From: Musa acuminata AAA Group
Lineage: Eukaryota > Streptophyta > Magnoliopsida > Zingiberales > Musaceae
Length of the DNA stretch: 64,000 bases
Direction: 5' to 3'
Assembly (NCBI RefSeq): GCF_036884655.1
Contig: NC_088354.1
Coordinates: forward strand, 16,897,501 to 16,961,500
Shown: piece by piece, positions 13,941 through 25,355 of the stretch
Layout of the letters: every line of letters begins with the position of its first letter
Position numbering within the stretch: position 1 is the first letter of the stretch
Made by a program: the position numbers and the translations under genes
The notes under the pieces: generated by a model
What the model was told of the DNA's origin: nothing
Database searches by the model: none
The model's input: only the letters and a program-made list of their open reading frames with translations

Positions 13941-15970
13941 TAAAAATTAAATCGATTTGAAACTTTCGGCTTGATAAAAATTTATCGAAAAAGATGTTGA
14001 AAGTGTATAAGAGTGATAAGAAATTAAGGTAGAAAATAATAGTAACGAAGAGTAACAAGAAAGTGCACACTAATTTTATAGTGGTTCGATTGTTGTGACA
14101 TACGTCCACTCTTGATTCCTCTTCTGTTGAAACCAATGGCATTCATTACTGATTTTTCATCAATGGGTAAACACTAACTATCCTCTTACAACTTTTTCTC
14201 CATTTTATAAATTTAGGAGATAACATTTTACAAGCCTCACATCTCTCTTAGATTGATCACAAAGCTAAAGAAGGAGGACACTGTTAGGATCCTTTTATTT
14301 TTCCTTTTATTTTTTGTGCTTTCCTTTTATTTTCTGCGTATTTATTAAGTTTGTTTAGTTTAGCTAAAGTCGGAACTCTATAAATAGGGATATAACTGCT
14401 TCTTTTCGATCATCTATGAAAAATACTATTTTTATCTTTTGACAAACCCTAGGAGGCCGATCCCCTCGAAGTGATCATCCCCTTTCTCTTCTTCTTTTTT
14501 ACGATAAGACTTTAGAGTCTTATCATTTGGTATCAAAGCGACGATCCTTGGCGTTCTCGCTGCAACGAAGCTATCAAAAAAAAAAAAAAGAAACGAAAGA
14601 AAGAAAGAAAGAAAGAGAGAAGAAGCAGCAGCAACTGCACCACGTACCCCTGCTTCCCCTGCTTCCGGCCAGCCCACCCGCCGCCCGTCGCTGCTCTCCG
14701 GCCAGCAACCGGCTTTGCCCCACTTTCGGCCAGAGTCCACCGCCTTTATTTTCAGCCTTGAGGACAAGGCTGAATTAAAGGAGGCGGGATTGTTAGGATC
14801 CTTTTATTTTTCCTTTTATTTTTTGTGCTTTCCTTTTATTTTCTGCGTATTTATTAAGTATGTTTAGTTTAGTTTAGCTAAAGTCGGAACTCTATAAATA
14901 GGGATGTAACTGCTTCTTTTCGATCATCTATGAAAAATACTATTTTTGTCTTTTGACAAACCCTAGGAGGTTGATCCCCTCGAAGCGATCAAGGAGGCCG
15001 ATCCCCTCGAAGTGATCATCCCCTTTCTCTTCTTCTTTTTTACGATAAGACTTTAGGGTCTTATCAAACACTTAGCACTTTTTCAACACTTTTACAACAA
15101 AAATCTCAAGACTTTTTGTTCACACTTTTTTTGCTTTTTCATACAGAAAAAAGTGGGGTATTTATAGGCCCCAATATCTTCAAAAATGGAGCCAAAAAGT
15201 GTCTTATCTCGGATTTCCGAGGTACTAGGTGGTTCTACCCCCTACAGATAGACACTAGGCAGTACCATCACCCAATCTGGGTAGTATGACCGCTTGACAA
15301 AGCCTCGGAGACCGGGATCTAATGGTACCATCGCCTAATAGGGTGGTACCATCGATTGGCAGCATTAACTACCAGCGATACCACCACCCAGTCTGGGCAA
15401 TACCACCACCCAGACCACATGGGAGGTTGAGCCTTAAGTGATTCTACTGCTTGACGTGACTCCAAGTGGCTGAATGAGCCATCCAACCAATCCAATTCAG
15501 TCCTGTTTAGGGCTTAATTAGCCCTTAATTGAGTTAGTAGGATTTCTCCTAAAACTAACTCAAATTAAGGTCCTAACTATGATAGTTAAGGCTAAAACAA
15601 TTATGATACAAGGAATCTAAGTTATCCAGTACGTCAATTGTTCAATTGAACTCTCTGTGAACTTCTGACGAACTCTCGACGATCTTTTGGCAAGCTTTTG
15701 GCGAACTCCCGACGAACTTTCAACAAGCTTTCGGTGAACTCCCAGTAAACTTCCAACGAGCTTTCACTACATTCGATCCTTCGGTGTATCACCCGATTCA
15801 TCTGGCCTAATGCCCGATCATTGACTCTGGCCTAACATTGGATTCTTCTTTAATCGTTTTGCCTATCTCATGATCATAGTTAGTCCTGCATCATTTATCT
15901 TAACACATGGATTATATTATTAATTCATCAATTGATTTCATCATCAAAATCTGAGATTCAACCATTTGTC
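13940..15970 (-). mobile_element. SIRE-like copia LTR (3' LTR), interrupted by a TRIM
   Basis: Same LTR family as at 22318, 26377, 56337 and 58090. Shared landmarks are a block reading cctacgtccactcttgattc in the other copies (here catacgtccactcttgattcc), a tataggcccc box, GGCGGTACCACCGCC-like modules, and the outer end tcatcatcaaaatctgagattcaac. It is on the minus strand, so the TATA-like box reads GGGGCCTATAAATACCCC in the element's orientation. Its left end near the deaminase gene is frayed. The TRIM at 14282-15066 splits it. It is the likely downstream LTR of the decayed element at 16.2-22.3 kb. Confidence 0.7.
14282..15066 (+). mobile_element. TRIM (terminal-repeat retrotransposon in miniature)
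   Basis: Two direct LTRs, 14282-14525 (244 bp) and 14791-15066 (276 bp), both begin TGTTAGGATCC and end CTTATCA. The longer one carries an extra ~30-bp tandem duplication (two 'gatcccctcgaag' units). Directly after the first LTR is TGGTATCAAAGC, a one-mismatch match to the initiator-Met tRNA primer-binding site. Just before the second is a purine tract, AAAGGAGGCGGGAT. The 265-bp interior has no retroviral gene, only a GAAA microsatellite and a C-rich stretch. Flanks are GACAC and AACAC, a near-perfect 5-bp target duplication. Each LTR has a CTATAAATAG box. It depends on another element's proteins. Confidence 0.88.
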
Positions 15971-16190
15971 CATTTTTTATTATGACAACCAATTGACGAT
16001 GGAGTTAACCTTAACTCCCTCTATCTCATGATTGTAGTTAGTCCTACATCACTTATCTTAACATATGGATTATATTATTAATTCATCAATTGATTTCATC
16101 ATCAAAATATGAGATTCAACCATCTGTCTATTTTTTATGATGACAACCAATTGACGACGGAGTTAACCTTAACTCCCTCTATCTATATGT
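15872..16190. repeat. Direct tandem duplication (~156 bp unit)
   Basis: Two adjacent copies, about 15872-16027 and 16028-16190, share gttagtcct, ttatattattaattcatcaa, a cctcaaaat-type block and gttaaccttaactccctcta. The unit spans the outer end of the SIRE-like LTR and the neighbouring internal sequence, so the LTR/internal junction itself is duplicated. They differ at scattered bases, so the event is not recent. Confidence 0.75.
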
Positions 16191-17347
16191 CATATCGAGA
16201 TAAGGCAAACTTGAATTCAAAAGGAATCATAACATTTGAATTCAAGTGAAACAATTTCGATCAATGCAATATATCAAAATTTCATATTGTGCATCATCAT
16301 AGTTCCAAGTCATTAAAGTATAACATGCACAATTTCATCACTTCATAATAAATCAACATTACTTTGAGCATAACCTATATGATACTAAAGCATCTACTTT
16401 ATGCATGATACCAAAATTAATATAATTTTGGACATAACATTCATGATACCAAAACATTCATATTTTTAATCATTTTGGGCATAACATGATATCAAAGAAT
16501 TCATATTTTCAATCATTTTGAGCATCACATATATAGTACTAAAGCCTTTTGTAACCATTTATAACTTCATACGTGATACCAAATACAATATTATGATTCC
16601 AAACATTCATCATTTCTTTCCCTTTGTCATCAATAAAAAGGAGAATCATTCAATAATTTATACAAGTATTTTAAACTATACAAGTAAGTTTTACACCCAT
16701 TTATGCAAACTAGTAAGTTTGTAAAATGAGAAGTTAAGAAAAATCTTTGCAAGATAACCACTTTAGATGTTAAACAAATTTGTGAAATGAGGAAGCTAGC
16801 ACTTCTCTTTCGATATGCAAGTACTTTTTGGTTCTTCGTAAGATGTGCAAGCTAGCATTTTTTTACTTTTTTAAAGATGTTAGCAAGTTTCTTTCTTCCT
16901 TTTGTCATAAAAATAAGAAGAGGAAGAAGAAAAAGTGAGGAATTTATTCATCATAAGAAAAATCAAGTTAGAAGAACCAAAAGTCCATTAATCAAGCTTC
17001 CATGAATCAAACTTCTACTAAACCAGAGAGAAAGATTCATTACATAAAAGATCAAAATATGTATACTAAAAATTTATGAATCAAATCCCTATTCTTGTAA
17101 ATAGAAGGAAGAAGGATTCATAGGAAATGATCATCACATAAAAGATCAAGTTCAAAAGTCCATGAATAAAAAAAAAACTCTTCTTTCGTGAGTAGAGAGA
17201 GGAAAAATTCATAGGAAAAGATCATCAAATAAAGGATCAAAAATTCATGAATAAAACTTTAAGAAGGTGATAGGAAATGATCTCGATAAAACGAAAATTC
17301 AATTTCGAAAAAAGTACTGAGAGATCCGAAAAATATATTAAAGGAAC

Positions 17348-17635
17348 TCATGCATTTAAAAGATTTAATATACCTAAGTCTCTTCTAGTAAAATTAAATT
17401 GTTCATCATTTAAAGGTTTTATAAAAATATCAACTAATTGATATTTTATATTAATAAATTCTAAAGATATATCATGGTTATTAACATTATCTCTAATAAA
17501 ATGATGCCTAATGTCAATATGGTTAGTTCTAGAGTGTTGAATGAGATTTTTTGTTAAACATATTGTACTAGTATTATCATATTTTATAGGGATATTTTTC
17601 AAGTGAATTCTATAATCTTCTAATGTGTTTGTCAT
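17348..17635 (-). pseudogene. Copia RNase H C-terminal fragment
   Basis: 95-codon open stretch with the copia RNase H signature: an N-Y-x-I-H-x-K-N-I-P-I-x-YDN-S-type segment, then SRTNHIDIRHHFIRD and a terminal FIKPLN (canonical TKPL). It is separated by a frameshift from the reverse transcriptase part at 17723. It belongs to the minus-strand element and is not a host gene. Confidence 0.8.
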
Positions 17636-17722
17636 CCATATAACTTGTGCATAGTATGCACCTACTGCTATATACTTAGTTTCGGCTATAGATAATATAG
17701 CCGAATTTTATTTCTTGAAAGA

Positions 17723-18706
17723 CTAAGAAACAAGTGCATGACCTAAGAGTTGACATGTTCCTGATGTGCTTTTTCTATCTACTCTATATCTAGCAAAATA
17801 TGCATGAGCATAAGTAATTAATTCAAAGTTTTTAAATTTTAGATACCATAATCCTAGATTAGAAGTTCCTTTTAAGTATCTAAAAATTCTCTTAATAGCT
17901 TTTAGGTGAGATTGTTTAGGATTAGATTGAAATCTATCATATAATCCAATACTAAACATAATATCTGGTCTAGCTGCGATGAGATATAGTAAACTACCTA
18001 TCATACCCCTATAAGTCTTTTGATCAAAATTTTCTACATCATCGTTCATATCTAACTTTGTGGAAGTGATGATTGTTGTGTTAATAGCCTTAGAACTATC
18101 CATATTGAACTTGTTTAATAGATCTAAAGCATATTTAGTTTGACTTACAAAAATTCTATCACTTAGTTACTTAATTTGCAATCCTAAGAAAAAAGTTAAT
18201 TCGTACATTAAGCTCATTTCTAATTCTTGGCTCATACTTTTGGCAAAATATTCACATAAAGACTTATTCATAGAACAAAAAATAATATCATCAACATATA
18301 TTTGAACTATAAGAAAATCATTTTTAAAATATTTAATAAACAACATGGTATCAACCTTGCATTTCAAAAAATCATTCTTAATTAGAAAGGAACTAAGTCT
18401 CTCATACCAAACCCTTGGGGCTTGTTTCAAATTACAGAGAGCCTTAGAAAGCTTAAAAACATGATTTAAAAAAATTATATTATCAAATCTAGGTGGTTGT
18501 TCAATATAAACTTCTTCGGAAATGAAGCCATTAAGAAAAGCACTTTTAACATCCATTTGAAATAATTTAAAATTATTATAATTAGTATAGGCAAGGAGAA
18601 TCCTTATGGCTTTAAATCTAGCTACAAGAGTGAATGTTTCTTCATAATCGATACATTCTTCTTGGTTGAAACATTTGGCCACTAATCTAGCCTTGTTTTT
18701 AACCAT
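17723..18706 (-). pseudogene. Copia reverse transcriptase, broken
   Basis: Two open stretches (18706-18167, 18103-17723) together cover most of a copia reverse transcriptase. The first has KARLVAKCFNQ, FQMDVKSAFLNG, LKQAPRVWYERL and the catalytic IYVDDI box. The second has MIGSLLYLIAARPDI and YLKGTSNLGLWY, leading into the start of RNase H. They are joined by a damaged stretch that includes a stop near 18165. The catalytic YVDD survives, but the chain could not be made as one protein. Confidence 0.9.
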
Positions 18707-18749
18707 GATACCAAGTTCATCTTATTTGTTTCTAAAGACCCATTTAGTA

Positions 18750-20500
18750 CCAATTACTAAATGGTTATTAGTTCTAGGAATAAGCTTCCACACATCATTT
18801 TTCTCAAATTGATTTAACTCCTCTTGCATTGCAATAACCCATGAATAATCTTTTAGGGCTTCGTCAATATATTTTGGTTCAATTTAAGATAAAAAGGCTG
18901 GCTTCATACAAAATTTTTTAAAAGAAGAACGAATTTGAATACCTTTTGATTGTCTCCAATTATTAGCTCCTTAGAATAAGCATATATATTACTTTCAATC
19001 CTTAGATAAGGATTCTTTGGAAGAAGATGCATCCAAGTTGCTTAGGGGAGGAGAGTTTTCATTCAAATTTAAAGCATCAAAATTAAAGTCATTATCAAAA
19101 TTATTTTTCTTAAATTCAGGGAGCTCATTAAGAAAAATATAAATAGATTCCTATATACCCAAAGTTCTTTTATTAAATATACGAAAAGCTTTAGACAAAG
19201 AGGAGTAACTAAGAAAAATATCTTCGGATTTTGCATCAAATTTTTTCAAGGTATCTTTTTCATTTAAAATAAAATATTTACAACCAAAAACTTTAAAATA
19301 TGAAATATTGGATCTTTTATTGTTCCACAATTCATAGGGAGTTTTGGAAAGTAATACTTACCAAAAAAAAAAAGTTTTGGAAAGTAATGGTTTTACAAGA
19401 ACCATGTTCATGACATAACATATCATGTTAATGGCTTCGACCCAAAAATATTTGGGTAGACTATATTCATTAATAATGGTTCTTGTTATTTATTATAAAC
19501 TCCTATTTTTTTCTCTCAACAACTTCATTTTGTTGAAGGTTTCTTGGAGTGGAGAAGTCATGGTTATACCCATTGAAATCACAAAAGTTTTTAAATCATA
19601 ATTTTGAAATTCACCACCATAATCACTTCCAATAGAGACAATCATAAAATCCTTTTTATTTTAAACTAATTTTATAAAAAATATTTAACGTAATCACTTT
19701 TATATATCAAGAAGTATGTCCAAGCATATCCATTATAATTATTAATAATTACAAAGGCATATTTACTACCTCCTTGTTATATCAATTAGTTCAAATAAAT
19801 CTATATGGATCAATTGTAGTGGTCTAGAGGTGCTTATTTGATTCTTTGATTTTAAATTTTTTTCATTTGTTTTTGTAGTTGGCATGCATTACAAACTTTA
19901 TCTTTGACAAATTTAATTTTAGGCATATCTCTTACTAATTTTTTAGTTGTAATTTATGAAATTAGTTTCATATTTGCATGATCTAATCTTTTATGCCAAA
20001 TCCATATATCATCATTTAAAACTGAAAAGCAAGTCTCGTCACAAAACTTATCAAGATCAATAGTATAGACATTATTGGTTTTTAAGGTAATCAAAGATCT
20101 ATTTATGTGTGGTATTTATATAATGCAAGCATTAGATTCAAATTTAATATTATAACCTTTATCACACAATTGACTAGTGCCTAGTAAGTTATGTTTTAAA
20201 CCATCTATTAATAAAATATTTTCAATCAAAAGTTTAATTTATTACCTATATTTCCTTTGCCAATAATTTTTCCTTTATTGTTGTCTCCGAACGTGGCAAA
20301 TCTTTCATCTTGGTTAGTGAGCTTAGACAAGTGTATTGGATCTCTAGTCATGTGCCTTTCAAGGTATCATCTCTTGCTTCTAGCTTGTGATTATAGACAT
20401 ATCTATAAGAAAGGGGGTTTTCTTTTAGGTACCCATTTAACCTTGGGTCCTTCATAAATAGATCTACCTATCATTAAGTGATTTATGGTTCCTTTAGGAA
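18750..20500 (-). pseudogene. Copia integrase/protease remnant
   Basis: No long open frame. On the minus strand, short stretches around 19900 resemble the GAG-pre-integrase zinc-finger region (VCNACQLQKQ). Stretches near 19400-19650 fit integrase-core order between gag and reverse transcriptase. The assignment rests mainly on position. Confidence 0.5.
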
Positions 20501-20523
20501 CCCAAACTAATTTGTATGGACTA

Positions 20524-20808
20524 TGTAACACCCTTGATTAGTCCCACATCGAAAGTGGACAGGATTAAGATTGACTTATGAGGGTTTGATGAGTATACTA
20601 CTATCAACTTCAGCTTAAGCATTTTGGTCAGTGGTTTAGACCAAACGAAAGTTGATAGGCCAATTAGCCCATCAGACTCGGGTCATGATATTTGGTATCA
20701 GAGCCGACCTAGCATTTGGGCATGGTGAGGGGGCTCGAGTAGGAAAGGGCTACCCGTAGACAGAGTCAGAGGACTCGTCACGACGTGGGACTAATCAGGG
20801 GTGTTACA
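20524..20808. mobile_element. 285-bp element with 24-bp terminal inverted repeats
   Basis: Begins TGTAACACCCTTGATTAGTC and ends with nearly the exact reverse complement; the 24-base termini differ at one position. It is flanked on both sides by GACTA, a perfect 5-bp target duplication. The first ~170 bases resemble a small LTR (TGTAACACCC to GGGTCATGATA) and are followed by TGGTATCAGAGC, an exact initiator-Met primer-binding site. The next part carries a module, GGCTCGAGTAGGAAAGGGCT, shared with the long LTR fragments at 24.6 and 48.3 kb. No coding sequence. It inserted into the decayed copia element. It may be a rearranged mini-LTR element or a TIR element. Confidence 0.8.
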
Positions 20809-21349
20809 GACTATACCCTTTAAATAGACTTTTGTAAGCAAAATGACAATATTTTTTATAAAAAATATATTTTTCTCTAGGTGAGACATGTAATGTAGGT
20901 CCTTTAACGAAGATAGTTAGCTTTTGTTAAGTGTTACTCATAAAGTCAATTCCTTCCTTTCTATGAACATGACCCTTATTAGCAAGGATCATGTTTAGAT
21001 ATTTATTACCTATTTTAAAATTTTCTAATATTTCTTATAGTAAGATATTTTCTTTTTTAAGTGAATCTGTCTCATCACACTTTGGTGCAAGAAGCTAACA
21101 TACTATCATCATGCTCATTTTTTAATTTATGAAATATACTAACAAGAGAAGCATACTCCTTTTTTAACAACTTATATTTTTTACTAACTTACATTCATCA
21201 TATAGATCATTAAAAATAATAAGTAAATCATCATAAGCTAAATAAGATTTGATTGAGTCACTTACCTCATCATTGAGAGCCATTAGAGCGTAATTTGTAA
21301 CTTCGTCTTTGTTGATTGGTTCCTCATCTTCGGATGCACTCGAATCGTC

Positions 21350-21862
21350 CTAAGTTACTTTGAGTGCCTTTTTTTTCTTTGGTAGCTTCTTTTTCACTTG
21401 GGGACATTCATTTTTGAAGTGCCTCGACTTCTTGCATTCATAGCAAATTATTTGATCCTTTTTTAGTTCACATTTGTTCTTAAAGTCTTGTTTTGTTTTG
21501 TTCCTTTTTAAGAATTTTTTAAACTTTCTTGTAAGGAGTGCTAAGTCATCATCAGCATCATCATCACTAGAGTTTTCACCCAAGTGGCCTTCTTTGGTTC
21601 TAAGTATCATGTCCTTCCTGTTCTTTGGAAGGTTGTTCTCAAGTTCATCATGTGCTATACACATCAGTTCGTAGGTCATCAAGGACCCAATAAATTCTTC
21701 AAACGAAAAGTTATTTAGGTTTTTTGCTTCTTGTATTGTTGTTACTTTAGGATCCCAACTTTTTGGAAGGGATCTTAATATCTTGTTAACAAGTTCAAAA
21801 TTGAAAAAACTTTTATCAAGTGCTTTTAGACCACTAACGATATCTATAAAATGAGTGTACAT
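21350..21862 (-). pseudogene. Copia gag with CCHC zinc knuckle
   Basis: 170-codon open stretch on the minus strand typical of SIRE-like gag (UBN2-like). It shows a LVNKILRSLPKSWDPKV segment, then the nucleic-acid-binding knuckle C-Y-E-C-x4-H-x4-C (CYECKKSRHFKNEC), then a Lys-rich tail. The upstream part of gag is in a second open stretch, 22174-21977, split off by stops. It is part of the decayed element, not a host gene. Confidence 0.88.
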
Positions 21863-21976
21863 GTTTCCAAGAGTCTCGCTTTATTTTATACTAAACAACT
21901 TACAGCTATGAACCAAAAAATTAATTTTTGACTATTTAATCCTACTTGTGCCTTTGTGTGTGACTTCAAGTATGTG

Positions 21977-22174
21977 TCAAATCTCTTGTGTAGTTTTGCA
22001 TATGGAAACACGATTAAATTCATTTTTATCAAGAGCATAAAACAAAGTGTTCATTGCTTTGGCATTCAAAGAGAAAGTCTTCTTTTTCAAATCATTCCAT
22101 TCGTTCATTGATTTGGAAGACTTCTCAAAACCACTTTCAACTATGTCCCACAATTTGAAATCTATATAAAGCAA
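21977..22174 (-). pseudogene. Copia gag, N-terminal fragment
   Basis: 65-codon stretch with the gag pattern W-D-I-V-E-x-G followed by a Lys-rich, Asn-rich helix region (FSLNAKAMNTLFYAL). It lies directly upstream of the knuckle-bearing gag fragment in the same orientation, about 140 bases after the 5' LTR and primer-binding site. Stops separate the two fragments. Confidence 0.75.
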
Positions 22175-22317
22175 GAAAATTTTTATTCTAGTTTTTTAAT
22201 ACGTGTAGTATGTCCCATTGAATATAGGAGGACGAGTGATAGAAAGACCCGCTTGATTGCTGGCAATCTCTCTTAGGTTTTAAACCAAATAGAGAGTAAC
22301 TTTGCTCTAATACCAAA

Positions 22318-22800
22318 TGTTATAATCATGAATGACACTAAGCGACGGGGGGGGGGGGGGGGGGGGGGGGCGGGGAGGGGTGAATTAATGTTATCGAAAA
22401 AATATTTTGAAACTTTCAACTTGATAAAAACACATCGGAAAATATATTGAAAGTGTGCTTGACTTAGAATAAGAGTGATAAGCAATTAAGGCAGAAAACA
22501 ACAGTAATGAAGAGCAACAAGAAAGTGCACACCAATTTTATATTTGTTCGGTCGTCATGACCTATGTCCACTCTTGATTCCTCCTCCATTGAGGCCACCT
22601 TAACTACCCTCTTATAACTCTTTCTCCTTTTTACAAGTTTAGGAGACAATTTTTTACCAGCCTCACACCTCTCTTAGATAGGTGTTGTTCACACTTTTTG
22701 TGTTCTTTCATGCAGGAAAGAGTGGGATATTTATAGGTTCCAATGGCTTAAAAAATAAAGCAAAAAAATGTCTCATCCTGGGTTTCCAGGGTCTTAGCTG
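22318..22800 (-). mobile_element. 5' LTR of the SIRE-like copia element, truncated
   Basis: Starts (as the LTR's 3' end) TGTTATAATCATGAATGACAC immediately beside the primer-binding site. It includes a run of 24 G at 22347-22370, the expanded form of the C-rich end seen in sister LTRs. The family landmarks follow, up to a conserved tttccagggt. At about 22801 it is replaced by TGAAACATCCCCC, the start of another LTR, so roughly the outer half is missing. Confidence 0.8.
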
Positions 22801-23175
22801 AAACATCCCCCATTTTTAAAAATTTAGTAAAAGGTTTGTTTGTAAAAATAAGGATTATTTAATAATTATTTTATATTAAATAATATTATATTAAAAGTTT
22901 ATGGCTAGGGACCTAAGAGTAAATATTAGAAGTTTGATATAATTTATGAAAGATTCAGATTTAAGTTAAAAATAAAAAATAAAAAAATAGTGGACATGTG
23001 TCACTAGCTAACCTAAGGTTGGTGCCACTTATCTTTGCTCTAAAGACGACACCTAGCCCCTTTCATGCATGCATGACACCTTGCAACTTTTGCATTAGCC
23101 AAAACCCAAATAATTAGATGAAAGGTTAAAGAAACAAACCTGAAGAGTTGCAGCCAACTTGAGTTTGAGAAGAGA

Positions 23176-23205
23176 AGGGAAGAAGAAGAAGAAGAAGAAG
23201 AAGAG
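23176..23205. repeat. GAA microsatellite
   Basis: About 30 bases of GAA/AAG repeats inside the LTR fragment. Confidence 0.8.
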
Positions 23206-24890
23206 CTTGAGGTTTTTCATCAATTTTCCCACATTTGGGATTCAAATAATTTTAAGGCAAGTGTTCTAACCCCATCCCACAGTAACCTTAATCTCTGTTT
23301 CCATTTTATTCTGCAAAATTTGAAAGATTTCAACTGAGAACCAGACTTTCTTTTGTTTTGATATTAAGCTATGAATCTGTAATTTTTCGATAATCTGACC
23401 TCTATGTAATGTTTCGGTCATAACATTTTGTAATAAACTCTGATTTAGACAAAACCTATTCCATTTGAAAGTAGACAAGAAAATCTTTATTATGATATAA
23501 AGATCGAATGATTTGGAGTTTAAATGCCTACTAAGACATCTGTCTAAATTAACCCTACAGATTCTGCAAAATAGGGACTGAAATTTCTGACCTCTTGTTG
23601 CTTAACTACTTATAACTTTCTGCTGTGAACTCAGATTCATACAAAGCATAACTTATTCGAAGATAGACTCAAAATTCTTTCTGTACATACATGATTTGAA
23701 ATTTTTGGATTAGAATTGCTAACTGAAACATCTGCTTTTATCGACCCTATGGATTCAGTAAAACAGAGCTAATATTTTCAGACCTTTCGCTATGAAATTA
23801 TCTGTAACTCCCTGTTGTAAATTCCAATACTTGTTAAATTTGATTTGCCTAAAACTAGATTAATAAAGCTTTCTAATGACACCTATTTTGTATAAATTGG
23901 AGCATAATTGGTTATCCAAAAAGTTCATAAAATGTCCCTATCAAATTCTGCCAGAATCGAGCTTTCCTTGTTTCTTCTCTTTGGAAATCGATTTCGGCCA
24001 ACACTCTTCAGTTAAGCTTTACATTATTACCTTAAATTCCTGTATACTTTTGTCCTTTATTTATTTGTAAATCTGCAGCTATCATCTAAAGTTCATGTTT
24101 GCATCGTAATGATTCGGCACATGCATCCCATTGTTCCGCATTTGCTTTCGATATGTGCCTCTTCCAGTTTCATTTCTTTGGACAATGAATTCATCTAACT
24201 TTCTTATTTCAATTGAGCCATATGTGATTTCTTGAAATCCTTGTATACTCTTGCTTTTGTTTCCTTTTAAATCTGAATACATTTGTGAAAGATTATGTTT
24301 GTATCGTATTGACTCGAAAGGCATATGTACATTTCGTTGTTCCGCATGTGCTTCCAATATATGCTAATTCCATTATTCATACTATCCCTTTGTACTCTGG
24401 TGTTTGTGGGATAAATGTGAACATTTGCTAGAAATGGTAAAGGGAGTTATGTTTAGAGCCCGCGATACTCTACCGGCCCCCTATGACTTCACTCAGACGT
24501 GGGTGGATGGAGCTCCCAAACGTAGGAGACTTATGTTTGGTGGTCATTCAGAAATGGATGGACCATATTATGTTATGATCCCACTTCACCTTCTATCTGT
24601 TTGATATGAAATTCAGAGTCGACCTAGCACTTGGGCAGGGTGAGAGGGCTCGAGTAGGAAAGGGCTACCCGTGGATGGAGTCGAGAACTCATCACGGCGT
24701 GGAGCCACCACTGAGTTAAACCTCACATGCACTATGCTAGAGTACGATGTTTGAGCTTCTATTTCGTATTTGTTCTTTGATATGTTCTGAAATGCATCTT
24801 ATGCTTCCGAAATATTTCTATATGACATTGATACGTTTTGAAGCATTTCATTCACTATTGATATGTTCCGAACTGTTTCATATGCCATTG

Positions 24891-25355
24891 ATATCCAAAA
24901 TGCTCCTTACGTCTTTGTTATGCCTTGAAATTGCCATATGTCATCGATATGCTCCTTATGCCAATGATATGCTCCAATTATCTTTCCTCGATTGTATGAA
25001 CAAAACGTGCTTCAAACGAAATGACATCGTAATTCTGCATTCATGATATCCAAAATGCTCCTTATGTCTTTGTTATGCCTTGAAATTACCATATATCATC
25101 GATATGCTCCTTATGCCAATGATATGCTCCAATTACCTTTCCTCGATTGTATGAACAAAACGTGCTTCGAATGAAATGACATCATAATTCTGCATTCATG
25201 ATATCCAAAATGCTCCTTACGTCTTTGTTATGCCTTGAAATTACCATATGTCATCGATATGCTCCTTATGCCAATGATATACTCCAATTACCTTTCCTCG
25301 ATTGTATGAATAAAAAGTGCTTCGAACGATACGATATTGTAATTCTGCATTCAAA
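24891..25355. repeat. Three tandem 155-bp repeats
   Basis: Units start at 24891, 25046 and 25201, each with atatccaaaatgctcctta, a cgatatgctccttatgccaa block, then tcctcgattgtatgaa and ttctgcattca. The spacing is exactly 155 in both intervals and the units differ at a few positions. A shorter ancestral motif, ATTGATATGCTCC, recurs before it and again at 48410-48545 in the sister LTR fragment, where the large unit was not amplified. Confidence 0.9.

Larger units (their letters stand above)
16190..22317 (-). mobile_element. Decayed Ty1/copia (SIRE-like) internal region
   Basis: Reading leftward from the right-hand LTR: primer-binding site about 22305-22316 (TGGTATTAGAGC, one mismatch to initiator-Met tRNA), gag with a CCHC knuckle (22174-21350), scattered protease/integrase traces (about 20500-18900), reverse transcriptase (18706-17723) and RNase H (17635-17348). 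About 1.1 kb of AT-rich sequence without an open frame then leads to the 3' LTR, a space that in SIRE/Maximus elements may hold an env-like region. Many stops and frameshifts make it non-autonomous. Confidence 0.8.
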
